From NCBI GenBank assembly GCA_018873245.2, contig JAEMBT020000005.1:2182001-2246000 (forward strand): a stretch of 64,000 bases of DNA, read 5' to 3'. The notes beneath the pieces were generated by a model. That model saw only the letters and a program-made list of their open reading frames with translations, ran no database searches and was not told the DNA's origin. Position numbers and translations under genes: made by a program. This DNA comes from Archegozetes longisetosus. Taxonomy: Eukaryota > Arthropoda > Arachnida > Sarcoptiformes > Trhypochthoniidae. Positions 38,856-52,800 of the stretch are shown one piece after another. How positions within the stretch are numbered: the first letter of the stretch is position 1; each line of letters opens with the position of its first letter.

Positions 38856-41549
38856 ATGAGCGACAAAGATATTGAACAACTTTTGTCAAACGATCATATC
38901 ATTAGAATGGATGAAGGAATAAATTCTTCATTTTCCAATCACATTGATAGCGACTCACGATCTTCGAGTCTTTCATCATTGAATAAGCCCAGAGTAAAGC
39001 CAAGACTGACGCGTTCGCCCAAAGCAGAGTTGATTGAATCGAGCCCCAAACGTGAATCCATAGAAATTGATGAAAGCCAAACTACAGAAAATGACCAAAT
39101 TGAGGCTTTTCAAGACGATTACCAAGAAATAGATTCGATCAAGGAAATCACAGAGAATAAGATTTGCGAAGAAGAGAATATAGTCGAGCCGCCGAATGAC
39201 AATCGCAAAAAATCTCTCTCTGGTATTCGACAAATGTCTAAAGGGTTAACAAAATTACAAAAGTTAAGACCTGGTAGCAAAAGTAAAAAACCTGAAAGTC
39301 ATACAATAAGTGACTCGACCTTAGCTAACAACGAAAGTGAAACATCAAAAAGCCTAAGAGAACAAAGTTATGATTCGACAACCAGTAGTAATAGTATTTT
39401 GAGTGTGAAAATTCATAGCGTAGAATATCTAAATTTAAGTCAAAGATAACTCATCCTCTCATTCAGATTCACATAATTGACTCAACGACTGGAAAATATT
39501 TATCGAAAAAGCACATAAATAAAAATGTAACTTCTTATTATGAAAGTAAATTGCTTGACTACGTGATGCCTGTCATGACAAAGCCTTGTTATAATAGACG
39601 AAATTGGTCTTTAATTTGGGACGAAAACATTCTTTATAATGAAGACTACGATTATTTTGTCAAACCTGAAGTCATTTTCTTCTTTGAGGTAAGCATTTGA
39701 CTAAATGGCTAATTGCATGGGCTCTCAATCCTTACTATATTGAGGCAGATCGTCGAATTTGAAACGCCAGCAGATTATCCCAACATAAATAAGTTACATA
39801 TTGTTAATAATTCGCGAAAGTGGTGGCAAAGAATCGCGTGGGCTTTCCTTAGACCTATCAGGGATCAAAGCGAACACAATCACACGGGACACAAAGTCCG
39901 ATTACAACTCTACAAACCTGTGACTAAGCAAAAATCAAACACTAAATACTTGGAAACAACTGAGGTATCAGTCAATTTGATTTACTTCAAGGGTTAAAAC
40001 TTTGTTTTGACTATTTCAATAAAGCTCTATAACTGGTGGAGAAATAAAAAGATGTCATCGATTTCAGGAACACTTTCAGTAACTGTTGAGTCACAATCAA
40101 GATTATTACTGAATTTGCAGCCGACTTTGAGATCTATGTTTCCATTTCAATCTGAAATATCACTCAAAAACATTTCTAATCTCATCAATGAAAGAAAAAA
40201 TTCTCTAAACGATGGTTATACGGATAAAGCTCAAAATAAGAAGTTTGCTCAAAATGACCAAATCCTTCTTTGGAATAGGATTGAAGGACAAAATTGTAAA
40301 GTACCTAAAACTCGGTGGCATTCCTTAATAGGCAGTGGAAGAGGATGTTTCTGCTTGAAATTCTCACATGACGGCAGAAGAATGTCTTGCGCCTCACCTA
40401 TCAATTCGTCAAACGAATACTCAATATTTATCTACGAAATACCATCAACTAATCTATTGAGTCATTTCGGTCATCACAATGGAATAATTTATGAACTCGA
40501 TTGGTCTGTAGACAATCGATCGCTTGTTTCAGCATCAAATGATTGTACAGCAAGAGTTTGGAAACTTAACGATAGTTATGATTGCATTAGTTCAGTAGTA
40601 CTGCCACATCCATGCTTTCTATATAGCGCTAAGTTTCATATTAAAAATCCTAATATTGTTTTAACTGCTGGTTTTGATGGTGTTATCCGTGTTTGGCGTA
40701 TCACTGATTCTAATCAAATTGAATTAAGGCAAGAGTTGAATGTGTTTAAAGAATCTGTTCTGTGTCTATCTTGGAATCGTCCAGATAGTGATAAATTTCA
40801 AATATTCTGTGGAAGTTATGACGGAGTAATCAAAGTGATTACACAAACTAATGATGAATGGAATATAAGTTCAACGATAATGATTAAAGATTTGAAAAAT
40901 GTCTCAATCAATAGTATTGCTGTTCATCCGACTGGAAATAAGTTAATACTTTTTTGTCGTGATGGTATACATAGAATGATTGACTACAAACTGTAAGATA
41001 TCTATAGAAATCTAGTTGAATTTAGTTTTATTTGTCACAATTGTTTTTAAAAGTAGTAATTATTTCAATTTTTCTTGAAATAGAGAGATCGTTATACAAG
41101 TATATAAAGGATCGATTAACTTTAGTCACTTCATTCGTGGCTGTTTATCTCCATGCGGTCAACTGGTCTTTATCAGCAGTGAAGACAGTTCTGTTTTGGT
41201 TTGGAAAACAGAAACCGGTATGCGATTGCATTCTCTTTTATTCAAATTAAGTTAACATTTTAATTCTTTCACTTTTAAAGGAGAAAGAGTTCACACTTAT
41301 TTCGATGTTGGATTGAAAGGTCTCATCACTTACGTCGAATATCACCCTTTTGATCACATACTGGCAGTTTGTGGTCTCGATACTAATGCTTCAATACTTT
41401 TGTATCGTTACGTCCATCAGAGCAATAAAACGAGACTCAATCCAATTGAGGCTAAAGATAAGAATATTTATAATCAGAATGAAGCTGCTACTAATTTAAG
41501 AACTAGGTTTCAAAATGCAGTGATTATGCTGGACGCTATCATCAAATAG
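38856..41549 (+). CDS. AHI1: Jouberin (AHI1), WD40 ciliary transition-zone protein
   Basis: AHI1 works at the basal body and transition zone with the MKS/B9 complex; human mutations cause Joubert syndrome. Pieces read: 38856 to about 39404-39466 (boundary unclear), up to 39688, then 39749-39964, 40025-40992, 41084-41217 and 41281-41549 (TAG). The protein is about 785-806 aa. It has a disordered acidic and Ser-rich N-terminus, the conserved jouberin region (IHIIDSTTGKYL, SYYESKLLDYVMPVMTKP, IAWAFLRP, VRLQLYKP), then WD40 repeats from about 40320 (GRGCFCLKFSHDGR, DNRSLVSASNDCTARVWK, VLTAGFDGVIRVWR, VFISSEDSSVLVWK). Open frame 1 ends at TAA 39447-39449 while homology continues in another frame. 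Either a short intron or a one-base deletion explains this (see findings). The C-terminal SH3 domain of human AHI1 is absent; the protein ends soon after the last WD repeat. Confidence 0.9.
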
Positions 41550-41561
41550 ACCAATATGGAT

Positions 41562-41567
41562 AATAAA
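41562..41567 (+). terminator. Candidate polyadenylation signal of AHI1
   Basis: AATAAA begins 13 bases after the AHI1 stop codon. A second AATAAA occurs near 41630. The next gene starts at 41845, so the 3' UTR must be short. Confidence 0.45.
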
Positions 41568-41844
41568 AATCTAAATTCTGCATATTTTGTAGACTTTAAA
41601 TATTATTGTATTCAAACTTTTTTGTATTCAAATAAAATTTCAACTCATTTGATTACTTGCTCAATTCACTCGTTAGTAATAAAGTTAACGCGCGTCCAAT
41701 CAATTACTGAATCTCTCGTGAAAACAATTCAATCATATTCTTCTTTAAAATATCGATAAACGGTTTCGAATTTTATTACTCTCATCAGTTTTGTGTTATT
41801 CTATTTCATCGATTACTTCGTAGAAGTTTGTGTTTGAGTCAAAT

Positions 41845-43106
41845 ATGAATTTATTGATATCGATCGCAATTATTTCAATCATATCGACTGTTAGTGTCAT
41901 GTCAGACAAAGAAGAAGAAACCAATAAAATTCAGGTATGGTTAAGTCTTAGACAACGATTTATTGATTTGCGTTTGAAATGATATTCGCCATAATATTGA
42001 ACTAATTGCCAGTTTTCTCAATAAATGTAAAAATCATGTAACTTAATGTTTAGTCGCTTTGCAAAAACTCGATAATCAATTCTGCTGACCGATTGGTCAA
42101 CAATACAGTCCGTCTCTATCGCGGAGAGTATTATTGGGAACTGAATGGACTTCCAGATAAGAGCGGCTATCTTGAGGGCCCATTCAAGATATGGTATCCA
42201 AACATGGGTTCCATTTATCGGAACAACACAGTCGTAACACTACTTGGGGGTACAGACCGTGGCAGTACCTTCAAGACTGAGGGAAAGATGTTTTGGGGCT
42301 GGACTGACAAAGGTGTGCAATGGATTGGAGGCAAAACTGGATCAATGCATAATAGATTCCCTGAGGGAGGCTTTGAGGCTACTCTTTATGACGGAAATGC
42401 TGAAAATCCTGTTCTCGTCGGGTTCAGAGGAATCAAAGTATAGTCTGAGTTATTTTGATGTTTCAATTTGAACCAGAGTTATCTTTTTTCTATTGTTTTA
42501 CGAGGTTTATTATTTTTCGACCAAATATCGATTGTGGTCTATTGATGGTCAACCAAGTGGTCATATAGGTGGCAAAGATGGTGAAAACTTTCCATCAGAT
42601 CTTTCGGCTGCGTTTTCATGGCCCGCAGAAGACCCAAAGGATGGTTATGTCGCATATCTTTTCAAAAGAGATAAGTTCTGTAAACGAACCAAATGGTTGA
42701 AAAGTGGAAAGCAAGTTAGTCTCAAATGAATTTTAGATTCTAATTGCATAAATTGAATGCTTAAAACTGAATCTTTGGCTTTTAGTGCGACGAATGGACT
42801 GATAACAAAGTGTTGTTCGGGTGTAACGCTGATCCAAATCCTACACAGACTGCTATCAGTACAACTGGTCATACGCTTACATCAAATGATGAACCACAAC
42901 CTCCGAGTGATGTAGCTCAACTTCCAAGTGTAGACCCTGTCGATCCTTCTAGTTCTGAATTGGAAGTCGATTTGGTGTCTAAAGATGGCGAAGGCGCAAA
43001 CGAAGCCACAACCACACCTGAAGTAACTACTTCTTCGAGTGTCACTTTTACCCAGAGTCTGTCTTCGATTTTCAGTGCCTTTTGTTTTTACTTAATATTG
43101 AACTAG
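41845..43106 (+). CDS. Secreted, probably GPI-anchored hemopexin-like protein
   Basis: Exons 41845-41934, 42054-42437, 42505-42714 and 42786-43106 join in phase 0 and give 334 aa. A signal peptide is clear (MNLLISIAIISIISTVSVM). Residues about 33-240 look like a four-bladed hemopexin-type propeller. Blade-like motifs are NNTVRLYRGEYYWEL, GKMFWGWTDKGVQWIGG, KVYYFSTKYRLWSIDG and YVAYLFKRDKFCKR, with a Cys near the start (LCKN) and Cys residues near the end (CDEW, FGCN) that could close the ring. After it come about 75 residues rich in Ser, Thr, Pro and acidic residues, then a short hydrophobic tail (SIFSAFCFYLILN), as in GPI-anchored proteins. I do not recognise a named orthologue. The hemopexin assignment rests on motif spacing alone. 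Its role is unknown: haem, metal or matrix binding are possibilities only. Confidence 0.75.
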
Positions 43107-43883
43107 TATTTGAACTGTATTCACAAATATTTTGTCTTATATTATTTGAATTGTTTATTTAGCTTTAATTAAATTCATTGTATGCATATCTAAAGTGCAA
43201 TCCTTTGCTTTGTACTCATTCTTTAGTCTAAACTATAACTTCAGTCAAATTTTTATTGAGTGCATGTCTAATTACTTGATCAAATCAGCTTTCACAGTCA
43301 GGGGTAAATTAGTTTGCTACCAGAACCGATTCTGAAAACCAATTCTGCAATTCATCCATTCCGCCAAAACCCATCAAAACTTAACAAATTGAGAAAAGAA
43401 GGTGCTAACTGACATCGTCATCCCATACAGTTAGCATGTTTTCAAGTCATTTCGTTCAATCGTCTCTAGTGTTTATCGTCTCAAGTACTTATCTAAATCG
43501 TGCCTTTTTCAAACTAAACGTAATGTTAGCAACAGTTCTAAAAAGGACCAATCGATTTTGTTTATTAACCGATTTTAGTGCTTAAAATTGAAAACATTAT
43601 TGTAAACATATAAAATATTTTTCTACTTAATCGATAGTGAACTGATCAAATTTATCTTAATTTAATTTTGTTTTACTTTTACTCTATTTATAAATGAATC
43701 AACAAGTCTTTCATTTATATCGATTTTATTTTAACTATTTGTAAGTTTGAGTTTGAGATTTTGTCACTGCATTTCATATTAGTCTTTGATCGAACAAAAC
43801 AATAAATCAATTATTAATTATTATTATTTATTAATGAACCGATAACTTTATGATCTGTTGCAATAGTAGAATCAATTAATAAA
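43107..43883. other. Intergenic region upstream of the zinc-finger gene
   Basis: No coding signal. It should contain the 3' UTR of the hemopexin-like gene and the promoter of the zinc-finger gene. The sequence just before the start codon is an AT-rich TTATTA run. Confidence 0.7.
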
Positions 43884-45988
<2,105 letters not shown>

Positions 45989-45994
45989 ATTTTT

Positions 45995-46000
45995 AATAAA
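45995..46000 (+). terminator. Candidate polyadenylation signal of the zinc-finger gene
   Basis: AATAAA starts 7 bases after the TGA stop codon, implying an extremely short 3' UTR if used. Confidence 0.45.
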
Positions 46001-46889
46001 GACTTTAAATAATTTGATGACTACAGTTGTTTTCTCCCTTAAGACTCGATCTTGTACTAAGCCGACGAATTTGTAGATGTCAGATAACGAATGATTTAAT
46101 GAGATGAACAAATAGAAAAATGAACGATTTGAAGAAATAAATAGACAAAATTAATAAATTTAAAATCCCTTTGCCTTTAATTCTTGCATAAAAATATGTT
46201 ACAATTATTTTAGATAGTGTAATATATTAAGACTAGTTAGTATGAAAATCTAATGACTGGGTAGTAAAATTAAAACATACTTTTAAGGTCTCGTAATTAA
46301 GGCCTTAATCAACATTTATCAGTTATCACTATTTATATTAGAAAATATCTAATTATATTAAAACATAAGTTGAATTTGTTATTAAATACAATAATTTTCA
46401 AATTATAAATCTAGGCTTTACTACCCTATTGTCTGTTAAAATATATAATATAGTCATTGATGACTTAAACAAAGGTGAGATTTATGTTAAACAATGTTAT
46501 AAATGAATTTTAAAAAAGGTTTATGAATGTTATTGGCATTTAAAACACACTATTAGCTAAATGAAAATTTTCATAAACTCTCTAATGATTGAAATTTGAA
46601 GATAAAAATAGCTTTTCCTAATTATTTACTTTTTAAGTAGTTAGTTGTATAACTATTTTTCATTTTTATAAAATCTAATCTAATGCCAACACGTCGATAG
46701 TAGTTTAACGTCAAGTTATTGGCAATTCATTAATCATTTAAGTTATATTCGTGTTATTCAATCAGATGAGGAACAAAATGTTCTTCTATTAGATAATAGA
46801 CGTCTTTTATAAATTAGTAATAATAGTATTTCGATTAAACGACAGGAATGTTCAAAGATTCACATGTAGAACAACTTTTCTGTGGTTGT
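46001..46889. other. Convergent intergenic region; 3' flank of the spectraplakin
   Basis: It lies between the zinc-finger stop and the spectraplakin stop. It is very AT-rich and has no coding signal. It should contain the spectraplakin 3' UTR; I saw no convincing AATAAA on the minus strand. Confidence 0.65.
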
Positions 46890-49800
46890 TTACTTCCATC
46901 TATCGCGAGTTCCATTGGTTCCGTTGGCAGTTCTTCCAATCGAAGCGGTTCTTGTCACACTCACGCCTAATTTCGCACGAGTAGGTGTTTTTCGTTGTTG
47001 GTAACCTTCAAGACTCTCAACAGACATATCACTTCCAGCTCTACTCGGAGGTCGACTTGAATGACGACTTCCTGGTCTACTGTTAGGTTTACTGCCAGTT
47101 GCTGTCAATCACAACCAAAAAAGAGTTTGATTAGAATTTTTGATTTGACAAGTTTTGGTGAATTAACTTACATCCAATAGTGAGGCGACTACGAGGTCGT
47201 GATTTAGCACCAGAGCTATCGGCCTGATCACTGAAACTATAATCGCTCGTAGAATTTCCATAGCGATAGTGATGCTGATGACCCATAGGGACACTCCGTT
47301 CGCTCTTTTCTCGGATCTGTAAAACAAAATCAATAATAATTGAGAATAAAAGAAATTTAAGACCCACTGAACGAAACGACTGAAAGATAGAGGAAAATAG
47401 AGAAACAAACGAAAACCAGACGAGGAGTAAATTCAAGTGTTAAACCATTTACCCAGAGATGAAGAGGAATAGGTATCCGCGATGAAGAATCGCAGGGCAG
47501 AGGTCGGTACGAAGTGCCGAGATCAGGACATGCCTGAACCGGCAAACACCGGCAAATACCCATTCGAATCAAGCAATCTTTTAATTTTCATGGAATTAAA
47601 GAGTGTTAGAAATATTAGTATAAATTACAGTTTCATCAATTCAATTATATCTCTAATATCTAACTCTATTCGGGCCATCAATACATTCAATCATCAAAGC
47701 AAAGAAGCCAAACAATAATAAAGTAGGAGTTAATACAATTAATACACATATTTCTTTTCATACAAACCTTAGTTATCGGACCAGTGGTCGGAATAGAGCC
47801 ATCTTTTGCGGGAGTTTTAGATTTGAAGGGAGTCATCGACTGACTGACACCTTCAGCCAAAATAAATTGTTCGCGAAGCTCAACATTTGTACGTCCTTTA
47901 GCTATACGTGCAATAAATCAAAACAAAAACGTGCATTCAATTCATGCCACAAAAATGCAATAATACATCAAACAAACTCATTTGTTAATTCAAAATAAAT
48001 GCAACAAATGCCACAAAAATGCGACAAATCATGGCATCACTACTTCACTTCTTAGTAATTCTTAAATACCTCTGCATGGATCGTTCTTAATCAAGAACTC
48101 GTCCAGTGAAACCCAGCCTCCACCAACACGGACCATGACTGTACTGCGAAGAATTCTGACCAAACGAAGTTTTTGTGATTCGCCGAACTATTCAAGTAAT
48201 TACGAATCAATTAATATGAACTTTATACAAGATGAGAGAGATATATATGTGACACAAACTCACTCTGTATTTTCCTTCTCCGACTTGGTATACTTTATAT
48301 CTGTTAAGACATGTACATTTGGCCACTTGACGTTGAACCTCGTCCTGAATGATTTCTGACTCAGTTTTTGGCTGCCCGTCTCTGTCGGGTCTGAGAGTGT
48401 CGAGCCATTCCTTGTGGTCTATATATCCATCACCATTTCTATCAAATATATCGGCCACGCGCTCCATTTCAAGGCGACTTGTCGGGAACTTAGAGGCTAA
48501 GAAACCATCGATAAATTCAGCTTTCGGAACTCTTCCGTCGTTGTCTTTATCGAGTTTTCTGAAGAAGTCCATAATACGAGCTTTCTTGTTGTTCATCCAG
48601 CCCAAGAATCTTCGTCTCCATTCATCGAAATCAAAGTTCTTAATTCTTTCGAGCTCTCTATTGTAGTTAAGCTTGTCTTGAAGTCGTTTCATTCTTTCCA
48701 TGGCTAATTTCCAGACAATGCGCCATTTCTCCACGAGTTCTCGCGCTCGCGGGTGTTTGATTTCAGGTTCCACGTGACCGCGAGTAGGAGTAGATGTTCT
48801 CGGAGGCAGACCTCGAGTGCGTCCCTTGTCATAGCCGTCACGACCGCCCTTAGTTGGCTGTTGTTGTGCTGGTTGTCGTTTAGAAGAGAAAGCTTTGGCT
48901 ACTTTCTCGACATCAGGTTCTCTTCTAGTCATGTCATCAATAAATCTTTGATGTTCTTCAATCAAGTGTTCCAAAGTTTCGATGTCATCCGGCAATGGTT
49001 GCGCTTCAGCCGCCAATAGTGATGCTTCTGCACCAATAAGCCATGCAAGAAGTTCTTCGAGTAATTCCATAATATCTCTCAATGATCTCAAATGGTCCTG
49101 AAGGCGTTGTTCTCTCTGTTGAGCCCAAGCCGACACTTCTTCCCATCGCGACTGAATTATTGTAATCCAATGACGAATGACTGGAGTCGCGTCTGGATGA
49201 CACTTCTGAAGAATTTCTTGTGCAAGTGAAATGGTTGAGTCCTTATTCTTTTCCTGTTGAGCCATTTCACGCATAAAGCGTTCGTGTTCTGCGATCTGTT
49301 GTCTGGTTGTTGCCTCATCTTCAGGCAGTGGACCCGCGAATCGCAATTTCATTTCTGCGTCTGAGAGCCATTCCAAAAGCATATGAACTGCTTTGTGCAA
49401 TTGTTCTGCTTGTCTCAAAGCATCCTCTAACTTGCGTTGTTTTTCTTCGCTAAGTCTCGACACTTCATCCCATTTGGTATCTAATATGTTCATCTGTTCC
49501 TTAATATGTCGCGCGTCTTCTGCGCTGGCCGTTTGTAACAAATCACTTGCAGTTTTGCGCACAGATTGCAAATTCTTGGCACGACTCTTGAGGTCTTCCT
49601 GGAAGCTCTTATGCTGATCAACCAAGGCAGTGACTGTATCGAGATCTCCGTGAACAGGTTGATCCATTGCCAGTTCTCTCTTCGCTTTGTCCAACCAATC
49701 AATCAGAGCCTGAACGGCATCTTTGAATTGGCCAGAATATAGAAGTGCTTCTTCTAGTTTTCGTTGTCTGTCAACTGATTTGTTACAAACAGAGTTCCAT

Positions 49801-52800
49801 TTGTTTTTAAGCTCGTCTAACATGTCCTGTAGAATCGTGACATCAGGTTTAGGTGCCTTTTCTTTCAATGTTCGGCCAAGTTTGACAGTCGCGTCATATG
49901 TCGACTGTTTTGCACCCAAAGAGCGCTGAAATTCTTTGTGTCGCGACAGCATCTGTTTGATAAGTTCTGGATTGTTACCCATTTGTTGGATTGAAGACAG
50001 TGTTTTCTCTGCCTCGTCCAACCAATTAATCAGATCATGCCAGGCATCATAAAATTCCTTCGCTTCTTTGTATCCATGATCGAGACTACGAGTTCGTTCG
50101 GCAGCTTTTGATACAACTCTCTCCCATCTGTGCTGAACACTGACTAACAAGTTCTTAATTAGGATAACATCTTGTTTCTGACTGAAGTACTTGAGATGAG
50201 TTCCCTTCTTATCGAGATTAAGCATTGTCTCTCTGTGAACTCCAATATCTTTCTGGAAATTCTTGTGCTCCTCTATTTGTTGCAAAACATTATCCAAAAT
50301 ACGACTCACGGGTTGTAAGTTTGATAAATATTTTTCAGCTGATGTCAACCAATCAACAAATTCTTGTAAGGCCTCGTGGAATTCAGTTGCCTCTCGAAGA
50401 GCTATTTCGAGTTTAATCTTTCTATCGTTAGCTCTATTGAGCACATTTTCCCATTTCTGTTTAAGTGTCTTAAGGTTATGCTGCAAATTGGTAGCTGCGC
50501 CTTCAGTCGATCGTCTCAAATAGTCTTGTCCCTGTTGTAGAACTGACTCAACTTTAGGTCGATTCGACTCCAGCTCATTATACAGTTCCATAAATCTATT
50601 CAGCTGTTCTCGTGCTGTTTCTGGTAGACCTCCCACTGGTTTCGATGAGACCAGTTGTCCGTCAACATCGCTCAACCACATCAACAAGTCTTGAATTTCT
50701 TGATTGAAAGCTTGTGCGTCTCTAAGGGCTTCTTCCAGTTCACGTTGTCTCTGAGATGCCTTGTCCTGCAATTGCTGCCAACGAGAGTTCAGATCATTCA
50801 GTTTGCTTTGAGTCACTCTTGCGTTTTCAGTTCCACGTTCGCTCGCCATCAGTTGTTTTCCTGCAATGTTCAGTGTATCGAGACTTGTCTGATGCGCCTG
50901 AATGTCATTCATCAAGACTTTATGTTTAGCCAATTCTACTTCAATGACTTGTGGGTCACCGAATACAGGTCGCATTTCGTCGAGAGTTCTCTCGGTCTTT
51001 GTAATCCATGCCAGAAATTCATTGAGAGCGTGTTGGAATTGTCCCAATTTTAGCAAAGCGTTCTCTAACTCTGTTTGTCTGTCAACTATGCCTTTGAGCA
51101 AATCATCCCAACGACGGTTGATTTCATTCAATGGTCCGCGAATAGATCGGGCCTGATCTGGGGACAAGCGCTCTAGCAGTTCATGAGCTTGTCTATTAAG
51201 AGCCTCAATCTCTACCATATGTGGATCGACTTCTGATTTGAAATCCCTCAGTTCTTTAATTTGTACCTTAACCGCATCGATGTCTGATGCGATTGGGCCC
51301 AAGCTTGCAAACTTTTCTTCAGCTCTATCCAGAAAATCTAACAAGTTTCGAAGTGTTTCGTGGAAATTCATTGATTTTTCCATGGCATCAATCAGGTTCT
51401 GTTCACGTTTGGCATACAAAGATGTCACATTATCCCAAGCATTGTCCAAATCTTCAATATGCTTTTTGACTTCAGGTTTGTCGGGTTCACCGCAGAGTTG
51501 CATAAGATTTTTACCCGTTTGTTTGCATTGATCGACCTCTGGTTTTGTGTGATCGATGTCTTGTTTGATTTCTTGCAATGTATCCTGTTGTTGCTGAATA
51601 GCGTTCGGTTCAGCTGCTGGTGGCTCTTGGCTATTGAGAGTGTCCTGTAATTCTCTTATTGCTTTCATCACACCATTCAGTTCATCCCAGAATTTTTCAG
51701 CCACTTTTAAGGCATCATCCAAAGAGCGGCCACGATTTTTCGCGTTCTTCTGGACTTCATCCCACAAGTCGTTAAGTTTACCCAATTTTTTCTTAATATC
51801 TTTGATTGCTGGCTCATCGCTTTTGCCGGCCTTCGCTAAGACATCCTTTGCCGCAGATTTGATGGCATCGACAGCACCAGCTCTCTTGTCTAGGTCATTC
51901 AAAATTGCATTATTATCAACAATTTGTTCTTGAATTCTTTCTGGATGAGCGGCAATCGGTTCCGCATTCTTCAGTTGGTCAGCCGTGTTATTCAAAGCAT
52001 TTAACATTCCGTCCAATTTGTCGGCAAACTGTGAGGTAGCCTGAAGTGCGGCCTCGAGCGCGTTCTGTTGTTCTCTCAATATATTTCTCAAAGCATTGTA
52101 TCGATTGTTATCACTATCGATAATTTGTTTGACTTGACGCGCGTCCTCTTCATATATCAATTTCATGAGCGCTGCACCCGTTTTGTTGAGTTTGTCAACA
52201 AGTGGTTTATGTTCTGCAACTGACTGAAGCAGTTCTTTAGTCTTATCCTGTTGTCTCTTGATCTGTGCCGCGTGAATGGCAGGCTTTCCGAGCAGTTGTG
52301 CCTCAGCCTCGGTCTCATCTAACCATTGAACCAAATCTGCGTGCGCTTCAAAGAAGTGTTCGGCCAATGGAAGTGCCTGTTCTAGTGAACTAAGTCTATC
52401 ATGACAGAGTTGAGAGACATGGTTTGCCAATTCTTTCAGATCCTCTGCCTTATCTCTGATATGTGCCAAATCATCGCCACTCGATTCGCGCATCAATTTT
52501 TTCGCGTTTGTCAATATGTCTCTGACGCGTCCCTTTTGACTGTTTATGTCGTCATAAAGCGCTTTTGTTTCCTTCAAAAGTATTGCTAAAGCGTCTGGAT
52601 TTGGTGTAATTGGCTCTGCTTCTAGAAGTTGTCGTTCGGCGTCGCGGAACCAGTCAAGTAGTTCATCAATGTCTCCAATAACTTCATTGTTTCGTTGTTT
52701 TGATAGTTCGATGCGTTCAGCTTTTCGTTGTATTTGTTCACAAATGGCATCAAATCTTCGAGAGGCACGGGTCACATAGCCTTCGATAGTGGCCGCGCCC

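Noticed and set aside
39420..39439. A 20-base intron to explain the AHI1 frame break
   Set aside because: Too short for animal splicing; the 47- or 62-base intron or a one-base deletion are more reasonable.
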